Source: an uncultured Microbacteriaceae bacterium (GTDB taxonomy: Bacteria; Actinomycetota; Actinomycetes; Actinomycetales; Microbacteriaceae). Taken from it: a stretch of 5,989 nucleotides of DNA. Of this stretch, positions 1 to 5,643 are shown piece by piece (the stretch's first letter is position 1; the number at the start of each line of letters is the position of its first letter). The stretch lies in assembly GCA_903907615.1 (NCBI GenBank), contig CAIVOR010000353.1, positions 1-5,989 on the forward strand, written 5' to 3'. The notes under the pieces were generated by a model that saw only the letters and a list, made by a program, of their open reading frames with translations, was not told where the DNA came from and did no database searches. The position numbers and the translations under genes are program-made.

Positions 1-6
1 AAGGAG
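1..6 (+). promoter_or_regulatory. Shine-Dalgarno of dprA
   Basis: The window opens with AAGGAG, a near-perfect Shine-Dalgarno, seven bases before the ATG at 14. It fixes the dprA start. The promoter and the gene upstream are outside the window. Confidence 0.85.
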
Positions 7-13
7 TTGCTGC

Positions 14-1306
14 ATGAACACTTTTGCCGGGTTCTCGGACGCGGAGATCATTGCCGCCACGGCCCCCGTCCGCCCGCCAGAGTTGCTGGGAGCGGGATCC
101 TCGGTGAGCGAATCGTCGGTAGCGGAAGCACGGCAGGTCTTCGCGAGGGCGGCCTGGTCAGGCATCGTGGAGCCGGGCGACCGGGTGGCCGGCATGCTGT
201 GGACTGCTCTCGGCCCCGAGTCGGCGCTCGAGGCGCTCATCTCCGATGAGGCAACGGCTCACGTGGCCAGTCGTGTGGGTGAGGTACTCGGAAATGCCAC
301 GAGCGATACCCCCGAGGGTCTCGCGGAGGTCATCACCGAAGCCTTCGCGCGTTGGCGCCCCCGCTTGAGCGCCACCGAAGCACGCGCGCACCTTGCTCGA
401 GCGGCACACCTGGGAGCCGCGTTTGTCGTTCCCGGTGATCACACATGGCCCACTCAGCTCGACGATCTCGGTGCGCATGGTCCGGCTGGCCTCTGGACGC
501 GCGGTCACGTGGATGCGCTCGCTGCAACGCGCAAGAGCATCTCGGTCGTGGGTGCGCGAGCATCTACCGGTTACGGCGAACACGTCACCATGGAGATTGT
601 GACGGGGCTGTGCGATCGCGGCTACGCCATTGTCTCGGGAGCCGCGTACGGCATCGACGGCATGGCACATCGCGCAACGCTCGCGAGCGAGGCCACCACG
701 GTGGCAGTCCTGGCCGGGGGAGTGGATCGGCTCTATCCCAGCGGACACGACACACTGCTCAACCGAATCATCGAGACCGGTTCGGTCGTCAGTGAGCTCC
801 CGTGCGGCTGGGCCCCCACCCGCTGGCGTTTTCTCCAGCGGAATCGACTCATTGCGGCACTGGGGCAGGCAACAGCTGTCATGGAGGCGGGGTGGCGCTC
901 GGGCTCGCTCAACACGGCGCACCATGCGCTGTCGCTGGAGCGTCCCGTGGGAGCAGTTCCCGGACCCATCACGAGCGCGAGTTCGGCCGGCTGTCATCGC
1001 CTTCTGCGCGAAACGCCCGCCGTGTGTGTGACGTCGGCCGATGAGGTTCTCCAACTTGTCTCAATCGGTCAGTCCGAAGGGCTCGTTTCAAGTGGAACGC
1101 CGAAGGATGCTTGCGACGATCTCGCCGAGATTCATCCGTTTGCGTCGCGCGTGGTCGACGCGATGTCCGGCCGATCAGCTCGCACGCCTGAGAGAGTCGC
1201 TCGGGAGTCGGGCCTCTCCAGAGAACACACCATCGCCATTCTGGGTCTGCTGCAGATGAGTGGGCTCATTCATGAGCGAGCCACCGGCTGGATCCGCAAA
1301 AAGTGA
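14..1306 (+). CDS. dprA: DNA-processing protein DprA (Smf)
   Basis: DprA binds incoming single-stranded DNA in the cytoplasm and loads RecA on it during natural transformation; it is also kept in many bacteria not known to be competent. The 430-residue protein has an N-terminal helical region (about 1-115, including RAAWSGIVEPGD at 46-57, typical of actinobacterial homologues). The Rossmann-like DprA core follows (about 120-345) with the family signatures GARASTGYG (180-188), SGAAYGID (208-215), YPSGHDTLL (241-249), FLQRNRLIAAL (273-283), SGSLNTA (296-302) and AVPGPI (314-319). A winged-helix-like C-terminal domain lies at about 378-430. It is longer than the E. coli (374) or B. subtilis (297) proteins, mainly through the N-terminal region. 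The start is set by the Shine-Dalgarno at 1-6. In actinobacteria dprA usually follows comM and precedes xerC, as here. No damage is seen in the core motifs. Function is assigned by family; competence of this organism cannot be judged. Confidence 0.96.
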   Translation: MNTFAGFSDAEIIAATAPVRPPELLGAGSSVSESSVAEARQVFARAAWSGIVEPGDRVAGMLWTALGPESALEALISDEATAHVASRVGEVLGNATSDTPEGLAEVITEAFARWRPRLSATEARAHLARAAHLGAAFVVPGDHTWPTQLDDLGAHGPAGLWTRGHVDALAATRKSISVVGARASTGYGEHVTMEIVTGLCDRGYAIVSGAAYGIDGMAHRATLASEATTVAVLAGGVDRLYPSGHDTLLNRIIETGSVVSELPCGWAPTRWRFLQRNRLIAALGQATAVMEAGWRSGSLNTAHHALSLERPVGAVPGPITSASSAGCHRLLRETPAVCVTSADEVLQLVSIGQSEGLVSSGTPKDACDDLAEIHPFASRVVDAMSGRSARTPERVARESGLSREHTIAILGLLQMSGLIHERATGWIRKK

Positions 1307-1320
1307 GGTGGGCCGCGCCT

Positions 1321-1395
1321 ATGAAAAAGCGTTGCGCATTCGCGCGTTCTTCGCGTGTGAGACGTCGCGGGGACCACTCGCACACGCATGCTTGA
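1321..1395 (+). CDS. possible 24-residue leader peptide ahead of xerC
   Basis: A short reading frame begins with ATG nine bases after AGGTGG (1306-1311, overlapping the dprA stop) and ends with TGA at 1393-1395, three bases before the xerC ATG at 1399. It is in the same frame as xerC, so the order is TGA, GGT, then the xerC start. The peptide begins MKKRCAFARSS, carries eight Lys/Arg and three His, has no hydrophobic segment, and resembles nothing I recognise. xerC lacks a well-placed Shine-Dalgarno (GAGG at 1394-1397 is only one base from its ATG), so translation of this frame followed by reinitiation could feed xerC. Alternatives are a chance frame in GC-rich DNA, or an ancestral N-terminal extension of XerC cut off by a stop. 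No homology could be tested. Confidence 0.3.
   Translation: MKKRCAFARSSRVRRRGDHSHTHA
1353..1387 (+). other. stem-loop just upstream of the xerC start
   Basis: GCGTGTG (1353-1359) and CACACGC (1381-1387) are exact reverse complements. They can form a 7-bp stem, with a possible extension A1360-T1378 and G1361-C1377 and an inner GTC/GAC helix (1364-1366 with 1372-1374). The stem ends 11 bases before the xerC ATG. There is no T-run after it, so it is not an intrinsic terminator. It lies inside the second half of the short frame 1321-1395, so a ribosome there would open it. A regulatory role is inference only. Confidence 0.35.
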
Positions 1396-1398
1396 GGT

Positions 1399-2301
1399 AT
1401 GAACCTTGACGCGTGCCGAGACGCGTTCGTGAGCTACCTCGCCCACGAGCGCTCACTTTCGGCAAACACAGTCAAGGCTTATGGCGGCGACGTGGCCGAC
1501 CTCAACGACTTTGCGGCCACACACGGTGTGCAGCGCGCCGATGATCTCACCCTCGCCGTGTTGCGCGACTGGCTCTGGCGCAGCGCCGAAGCGGGCCTCA
1601 CCAAGACCACCCTGGCCCGGCGGGCGGCCAGCGCGCGTGCCTACACCGCCTGGATGCGCCGCACCGGTGTCACTGCGGGCGATGCCGGCGTGCGACTCAA
1701 GAGCCCCAAGCCTGACCGCAGTCTGCCGCGCGTGGTGACCGAGGCGGGCATGACGCAGATCTTGGACGGCCTGGCCACGCGCGCGCACTCCGGCGATGTT
1801 GGCAGCATTCGTGACCTCGCCATCGTCGAGCTGCTCTACGCCTCCGGAATGCGCGTGTCGGAACTCGTATCGCTCGACGTGGCCGCGCTCGACCTGGCTC
1901 GAAACACGGCGGCCGTCGTGGGAAAGGGAAACAAGGAACGTATGGTTCCGTTCGGGGTGCCTGCGGCACAAGCCGTGTCCCGCTATCTCGCCGTGCGCCC
2001 CACGCTTGTGACGGAGCGTTCCGGTACCGCCGTCTTTCTGGGCGCTCGGGGTTCCCGACTCGGTACCCGGGCCGTGTACGAACTCGTCACGACTCTCTTG
2101 AGTTCTGTTCCGGGGTCAGGCCCAGCCGGTCCGCACGCCCTGAGGCACACGGCGGCAACCCACCTGCTCGATGGGGGAGCGGACCTCCGCGTGGTTCAGG
2201 AGTTGCTCGGCCACGCCAGTCTCGGTACCACGCAGATTTACACTCACGTGTCGATGGAGCGACTCGAGGCGAGCTACCGACAAGCACACCCGCGCGCCTA
2301 A
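1399..2301 (+). CDS. xerC: tyrosine recombinase XerC
   Basis: XerC acts with XerD at the chromosomal dif site, under FtsK control at the septum, to resolve chromosome dimers by strand exchange through a 3'-phosphotyrosine intermediate. The 300-residue protein has the N-terminal SAM-like core-binding domain (about 5-95, with ERSLSANTVKAYGGD at 17-31) and the C-terminal catalytic domain. All six catalytic positions are visible: R152 (in SGMRVSEL), K176 (GKGNKER), H246 and R249 (HALRH), H272 (LLGHASLGTTQIYTH) and the nucleophile Y281. Length matches XerC/XerD (about 298). Position after dprA in an actinobacterial block supports XerC rather than XerD or a phage integrase. The ATG at 1399 is the first possible start after an in-frame TGA at 1393. 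It gives the normal family N terminus, but its Shine-Dalgarno is poor (GAGG one base away). The gene converges on the LytM gene with 28 bases between stops and no evident terminator. Confidence 0.95.
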   Translation: MNLDACRDAFVSYLAHERSLSANTVKAYGGDVADLNDFAATHGVQRADDLTLAVLRDWLWRSAEAGLTKTTLARRAASARAYTAWMRRTGVTAGDAGVRLKSPKPDRSLPRVVTEAGMTQILDGLATRAHSGDVGSIRDLAIVELLYASGMRVSELVSLDVAALDLARNTAAVVGKGNKERMVPFGVPAAQAVSRYLAVRPTLVTERSGTAVFLGARGSRLGTRAVYELVTTLLSSVPGSGPAGPHALRHTAATHLLDGGADLRVVQELLGHASLGTTQIYTHVSMERLEASYRQAHPRA

Positions 2302-2329
2302 GCGCAGCCGCACGCACCCTCGCTCAGCC

Positions 2330-2875
2330 TCACCAGGGGAGCAACACGGCGCGGGGAACCTCGCCCCAGACCAGCAGAGGGTTCACGTATTCGCCGGCGT
2401 AACGCACGCCCACGTGTACACACGCGCAGTGTGGCGTGGGGGAAACTACGGCAACGGGATCTCCGGCAGACACACGAGACCCCACGTCGACCGTCGCGGT
2501 TGCTCCATCGAAGGTGACCAGCCAACGTGCGGTGAGGCGAGACCCGCCCACAGACCACTCGCCGGCATCGAGGGTGACCACATTGCGGTCAACGACGCGA
2601 CCGGCAAAAGCCACGCGAACATCCGTGGGAGCGACAAGAACCTCGCCGACCTCAGCGGGCACGTCGATGCCCCGATGTCCCGCGCCGAATTCGGTGGCCG
2701 GCGCCACAAACGCACGGGCCACCTGTCGACCGCGATTAACCGGCCAGGTCCATCCGGAGGGAGCGCTGTGTGCGGGGGAGACGTCACCAGCGAGCCCGAA
2801 AGCGCAGTAACTGACTGTCAACACGAACGCGAGGCACAGCGCCCGGCGGAACTCGCGGGGTGGTCGAAAGAGCAT
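2330..2875 (-). CDS. secreted LytM/M23-domain protein, catalytic histidines missing
   Basis: This 181-residue protein belongs to the M23 peptidase (LytM/DUF-type) family whose active members cut peptide cross-links in peptidoglycan. Residues 1-10 are basic and about 12-30 are hydrophobic, giving a signal peptide or anchor, with possible cleavage after A38; neither C14 nor C24 makes a good lipobox. The LytM domain spans about 43-170. The first zinc motif is intact (GHRGID, H67 and D71). The usual HxH motif is CVH: C152 stands where the catalytic His is expected, and H154 remains as third zinc ligand. The segment 115-130, where the other catalytic His normally lies, contains no His. A zinc-binding but inactive regulator or scaffold, like EnvC or NlpD, is therefore likely. 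A small M23 gene next to rpsB is common in actinobacteria. ATG at 2875 is the only reasonable start, because an in-frame TGA lies three codons upstream; the Shine-Dalgarno is weak. It starts 34 bases after the transporter stop and is probably co-transcribed. Confidence 0.85.
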   Translation of the reverse strand: MLFRPPREFRRALCLAFVLTVSYCAFGLAGDVSPAHSAPSGWTWPVNRGRQVARAFVAPATEFGAGHRGIDVPAEVGEVLVAPTDVRVAFAGRVVDRNVVTLDAGEWSVGGSRLTARWLVTFDGATATVDVGSRVSAGDPVAVVSPTPHCACVHVGVRYAGEYVNPLLVWGEVPRAVLLPW

Positions 2876-2909
2876 GCCCCATCATGGAGCGGCTCGAGTT
2901 CAGCAAAGG

Positions 2910-4514
2910 CTAGTCCGTGCCGAACTGTTGATACATCTCGCGTTCGCGGTCTCGGCGGGGGAACAGGAACCACACGAGGGCCGCACCCACGACCATGGCG
3001 AGGATGCCCACGAGGTAGGCCCCGTCTGCTCCGTCGAGGAACGACTGTTTGGCCGCGGAGATGATGGCCTCGGAGTACTGCGGATAGCGGGCAGCCAAGT
3101 CCGTCGCGCTGCCAAAGGACTTGGCCAGTGTGGTCGCCGTTTCCTGAGAGATCTGTTGCTGAACAGCAGACGGCTCGGCGGCGATATCGGCGGCAATCGC
3201 CCGTGCATATCCCGCTCCGAGAAGCGCGCCGAGAATCGACTGCATGATGGCTCCGCCGAGGTCGCGCTGCAGATCGCCCGTACCCGAGGCCATACCCACC
3301 TTGGTGACGGGAACCGAGTTCGTCAGCGCGTGCGACGCGGGCGTTCCGGCGATGCCCACACCGAGTCCAATCAGGGCGTAGCTCAGTGCCACCCAGACGT
3401 AGGGCGTGGTGAGTCCCCACAGCACCAGCATCGAGGCAAAGCCCAGCAAGCACAGCGCGAAGCCGATGAGCAGGGTGGTGCGCGATCCCAGTTGACCGGT
3501 CAGACGTGACGACAGGGGCGCAACCGCAATCATGGCAATCACGCAGGGCAGGATTGCTGTTCCCGCCATCAGCGGGTCGTAGCCCAACACGTTCTGTAAG
3601 AACTGCTGGCCGATGAACATGGCGCCCATGAGCGAGCCGAACACGATGATGCCCGATACCGCGGCCACCCAGAACGTGGGGCGTTTGGCGAACGTCAGGT
3701 CAAACAGCGGGAAACGGGCCCGGGCCTGCCGCCAGAAAAAGGCTACGCCGCCCAGGAGCGTGATGACCCCCATCCAGATCACTGTCATCAGGTGGCCGTC
3801 GAGCGCGATGAAGTTGATGGTCAGCACCAACCCGCCAAAGAAAATCGCCGAAAAGATGCCACCCCAGTGGTCGACCGGTTCCGTCGTCTCGTTGAGCTTG
3901 GCGGGCACATTCAGAATGACCAGGATGATGGCCACAACGGCGAACGGCACCGCGACCAAGAACATCCAGTTCCACTTCGTCACCATCAAGAGTGCGCCGG
4001 CAATCAGGGGAGACAACGCGGAAAGTCCGGCACCCAGAGCGGACCACAGGGCGATGGCGGTGGTTCGCCGCGAACCAGCCCAGATGGCCGTGATGAGGGC
4101 CAAGGTGGTGGGATAGGCCATTCCGGCGGCAAGACCGCCGAGCAGGCGCGAGACCGCCAGAACTTCGACACTGCCGGCAAAGAACGACATGAAGGCCGCC
4201 GGGATGCCCAGGATGAGCCCGAGAAGGAGCATTCCCTTGCGCCCGAAACGGTCACCCAGGGCGCCCAAGTAGAGCACCGAGACCGACAGTCCGAGCGAGA
4301 ATCCGACGGCGATGAGGTTGAGTCCCACCTGCGAGGCGTCGAGGTCCTTGCCAATCTGAGGCAGCCCCACATTGGCCACCGAGAGGTTCATGTTGGCCAC
4401 GCCGGCGCCCAAAATGAGCGCGGTCAGAGCCGCCGCAGACTTGGCCTTGCTCAGCCCGGAGGCTCCCGATCCGGCGGGCACGGTCGACGCAGAGGGGGTA
4501 GACATGGTCACCAT
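2910..4514 (-). CDS. MFS transporter, DHA2 (EmrB/QacA-like), 14 TM
   Basis: This 534-residue inner-membrane protein is a major facilitator of the drug:H+ antiporter-2 type. I place about 14 hydrophobic segments, roughly at 30-48, 62-84, 96-114, 119-141, 152-176, 183-203, 218-236, 243-261, 282-304, 317-334, 345-366, 371-391, 416-436 and 497-517. A long polar loop (about 440-495) lies before the last one, as in QacA-type proteins. Motif A is clear: GALGDRFGRKGML (84-96). The TM1 motif, normally LDxTIVNVALP, reads MNLSVANVGLP (42-52), so the usual Asp is Asn43. Motif C (GPxxGG) reads SPLIAG (168-173). These changes make the substrate and coupling uncertain; proton-driven efflux of a hydrophobic compound is only the default guess. 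The start could be the ATG at 4514 or the one at 4505; neither has a strong Shine-Dalgarno. It is divergent from rpsB, is followed by the LytM gene, and appears to be an insertion into a conserved block. Confidence 0.9.
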   Translation of the reverse strand: MVTMSTPSASTVPAGSGASGLSKAKSAAALTALILGAGVANMNLSVANVGLPQIGKDLDASQVGLNLIAVGFSLGLSVSVLYLGALGDRFGRKGMLLLGLILGIPAAFMSFFAGSVEVLAVSRLLGGLAAGMAYPTTLALITAIWAGSRRTTAIALWSALGAGLSALSPLIAGALLMVTKWNWMFLVAVPFAVVAIILVILNVPAKLNETTEPVDHWGGIFSAIFFGGLVLTINFIALDGHLMTVIWMGVITLLGGVAFFWRQARARFPLFDLTFAKRPTFWVAAVSGIIVFGSLMGAMFIGQQFLQNVLGYDPLMAGTAILPCVIAMIAVAPLSSRLTGQLGSRTTLLIGFALCLLGFASMLVLWGLTTPYVWVALSYALIGLGVGIAGTPASHALTNSVPVTKVGMASGTGDLQRDLGGAIMQSILGALLGAGYARAIAADIAAEPSAVQQQISQETATTLAKSFGSATDLAARYPQYSEAIISAAKQSFLDGADGAYLVGILAMVVGAALVWFLFPRRDREREMYQQFGTD

Positions 4515-4568
4515 CTTGCCCGAATTTCGTGGCTGCGCGGGGACTGCGCTACTCTAGAACTACGTCAT

Positions 4569-4592
4569 CCAAGTAATTGGTGGCGAATTCGC
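4569..4592. promoter_or_regulatory. two adjacent short palindromes, possible operator
   Basis: CCAA-4 bases-TTGG (4569-4580) and the exact 10-bp palindrome GCGAATTCGC (4583-4592) lie two bases apart in the divergent region, about 55-80 bases upstream of the transporter start. Short dyads near a DHA2 transporter often bind TetR- or MarR-type repressors, but no regulator gene is in the window and no clear -35/-10 pair overlaps them. Dyads this short can occur by chance. The role is a guess. Confidence 0.25.
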
Positions 4593-4661
4593 GTGTCCAG
4601 TTCCATGTGACAGCCGGCCTAACGGTCACCCTCGGGTGCAGGTCGCTCACCGGACACTAGG

Positions 4662-4682
4662 GCAGGTCTCGCCGAGACCTGC
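4662..4682 (+). ncRNA. rpsB leader hairpin 1
   Basis: GCAGGTCTC (4662-4670) and GAGACCTGC (4674-4682) are perfect reverse complements separated by GCC, forming a 9-bp stem with a three-base loop. No T-run follows on either strand, which argues against an intrinsic terminator. It lies 67 bases before the rpsB ATG and would be in the 5' untranslated RNA if transcription starts upstream of it. Together with hairpin 2 it may form an S2-binding leader; this is inference. Confidence 0.55.
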
Positions 4683-4695
4683 GACAAACCGCAAG

Positions 4696-4731
4696 TAACG
4701 CACGTGCCTGGCCTCGGTCACGCCTGCGTTG
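4696..4731 (+). ncRNA. rpsB leader hairpin 2, adjacent to the Shine-Dalgarno
   Basis: TAACGCACGTG (4696-4706) can pair with CACG (4719-4722) and TGCGTTG (4725-4731). This gives eleven base pairs, including one T-G wobble, interrupted only by a CC bulge at 4723-4724, with a 12-base apical loop (4707-4718). The stem ends five bases before the AGGAG at 4737-4741. CCTG runs at 4707-4710 and 4723-4726 could alternatively pair with the CAGG of the Shine-Dalgarno (4736-4739), so two folds with different ribosome access are conceivable. Ribosomal protein operons, including rpsB-tsf of E. coli, are often controlled by such leaders. Homology of this element to known S2 leaders is not shown. Confidence 0.5.
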
Positions 4732-4736
4732 AGAAC

Positions 4737-4741
4737 AGGAG
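4737..4741 (+). promoter_or_regulatory. Shine-Dalgarno of rpsB
   Basis: AGGAG lies eight bases before the ATG at 4750. It decides this start over an in-frame TTG at 4729, which would place the Shine-Dalgarno inside the coding region and add seven residues not expected for S2. Confidence 0.9.
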
Positions 4742-4749
4742 AACGGCTC

Positions 4750-5637
4750 ATGGCCGTCGTAACCATTCGCCAGCTGCTCGACAGCGGCGTTCACTTCGGA
4801 CACCAGACACGTCGGTGGAACCCGAAGGTCAAGCGTTTTATCCTTGCCGAGCGCTCGGGCATTCACATCATCGACCTCCAGCAGTCGCTGACCTACATCG
4901 ACCAGGCGTACGACTTCGTCAAGCAGACCGTCGCCCGCGGCGGATCGGTGCTCTTCGTGGGCACCAAGAAGCAGGCTCAGGAGTCCATCGCCGAGCAGGC
5001 GATGCGCGTGGGCCAGCCCTACGTCAACCAGCGTTGGCTGGGTGGTCTGCTGACCAACTTCAACACGATCGGTCAGCGCCTCGCGCGCATGAAGGAGCTC
5101 GAGCAACTCGACTACGAGGACGCCTCGAAGTCCGGCTTCACCAAGAAAGAGCTGCTCATCAAGAAGCGCGAGCTCGACAAGCTTCACAAGAGCCTCGGCG
5201 GTATCCGCAACCTGCAGAAGACGCCGAGCGCGCTCTGGGTTGTTGACACCAAGAAGGAGCACCTCGCTATCGATGAGGCCAAGAAGCTGGGCATCCCGGT
5301 TATCGGAATCCTCGACTCCAACTGCGACCCCGACGAGCTCGCCTACCCGATTCCGGGTAACGACGACGCCATCCGCTCGGTAGGTCTGCTCACGCGGATC
5401 ATCGCCGACGCTGTGGCCGAGGGCCTCATCGAGCGTCACCAGAAGCCCGAGTCGGGTCAGCCCGCAGAGCCCATGGCTGAGTGGGAGCGCGAGCTTCTCG
5501 AAGCCGGCGGCGCTGCCCCCGCAGCAGAAGCTGCTCCCGAAGCTGCTCCGGCCGCCGAGGCAGAGGTCGCTACAGACGCACCCGCATCCGAAACCACCGC
5601 AACCGAGGCCGCAGAGCCGGCCGCCGAGAAGGAATAA
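4750..5637 (+). CDS. rpsB: 30S ribosomal protein S2
   Basis: S2 is a late-assembling protein of the 30S subunit, bound between head and body, and is needed for docking of S1 where S1 is present. The 295-residue protein carries the family signatures: MAVVTIRQLLDSGVHFGHQT at 1-20, RRWNPKVKRFI (21-31), FVGTKKQAQ (69-77), VNQRWLGGLLTNF (92-104), VVDTKKEHLAIDEAKKLGIP (164-183) and ILDSNCDPD (187-195). The core ends near 230. A tail then runs to 295: EPMAEWERELLE (240-251), common in actinobacterial S2, and an Ala/Glu/Pro-rich low-complexity stretch (252-295). This makes it about 50 residues longer than E. coli S2 (241). The ATG start is fixed by the AGGAG at 4737. tsf follows after six bases, so the two form one operon. 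Two hairpins ahead of the Shine-Dalgarno suggest translational control. Confidence 0.98.
   Translation: MAVVTIRQLLDSGVHFGHQTRRWNPKVKRFILAERSGIHIIDLQQSLTYIDQAYDFVKQTVARGGSVLFVGTKKQAQESIAEQAMRVGQPYVNQRWLGGLLTNFNTIGQRLARMKELEQLDYEDASKSGFTKKELLIKKRELDKLHKSLGGIRNLQKTPSALWVVDTKKEHLAIDEAKKLGIPVIGILDSNCDPDELAYPIPGNDDAIRSVGLLTRIIADAVAEGLIERHQKPESGQPAEPMAEWERELLEAGGAAPAAEAAPEAAPAAEAEVATDAPASETTATEAAEPAAEKE
5629..5634 (+). promoter_or_regulatory. Shine-Dalgarno of tsf inside the end of rpsB
   Basis: AAGGAA occupies the last rpsB sense codons, directly before its TAA, nine bases from the tsf ATG. Ribosomes finishing rpsB would clear this site, consistent with coupled translation of the two genes. Confidence 0.75.
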
Positions 5638-5643
5638 CCGAGC

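Noticed and set aside
158..1054. 298-codon open frame on the minus strand inside dprA
   Set aside because: It is antisense to a gene with full DprA motifs; its Arg/Cys/His-rich translation has no domain and is a typical GC-rich shadow.
1388..1402. Four-codon frame ATG-CTT-GAG-GTA-TGA overlapping the xerC start (ATGA)
   Set aside because: It has no Shine-Dalgarno and lies against the 3' side of the stem; overlap of ATG and TGA this short is easily chance.
2022..2229. Three GGTACC sites within about 210 bases of xerC
   Set aside because: They fall in different codon contexts of a conserved gene (Gly-Thr codons) and show no spacing pattern or dyad extension.
1399..2301. The tyrosine recombinase as a phage or island integrase
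   Set aside because: Length, the XerC-like motifs and the dprA-rpsB housekeeping context fit chromosomal XerC; there is no attachment site, tRNA or cargo.
2302..2329. Bidirectional terminator between the convergent xerC and LytM genes
   Set aside because: The 28-base gap has only a 4-bp AGCG/CGCT match and no T-run, not enough for a terminator.
2171..3064. 297-codon plus-strand frame across the end of xerC, the LytM gene and the transporter end
   Set aside because: It overlaps three well-supported genes; the translation is low-complexity with no recognisable domain and no Shine-Dalgarno.
4544..4606. Possible -10 boxes such as TAGAGT (minus strand, 4551-4556) and TACTCT (plus strand, 4550-4555)
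   Set aside because: None has a convincing -35 at 16-18 bases, so I could not support a promoter call on either strand.
3792..4610. 272-codon plus-strand frame opposite the transporter
   Set aside because: Composition (rich in Gly, Arg, Asp, Gln, His) is that of the complement of a membrane-protein gene; no domain is seen.
4662..4682. Hairpin 1 as an intrinsic terminator
   Set aside because: No T-run follows on either strand, and it lies between two divergent genes where no transcript needs to end.
4729..4749. TTG at 4729 as an upstream start of rpsB
   Set aside because: The AGGAG at 4737 serves the ATG at 4750, and MAVVTIRQLL is the normal S2 N terminus.
4657..5439. 260-codon minus-strand frame opposite rpsB
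   Set aside because: It is a Leu/Val/Glu-rich mirror of highly expressed rpsB codons, without a start signal or family resemblance.
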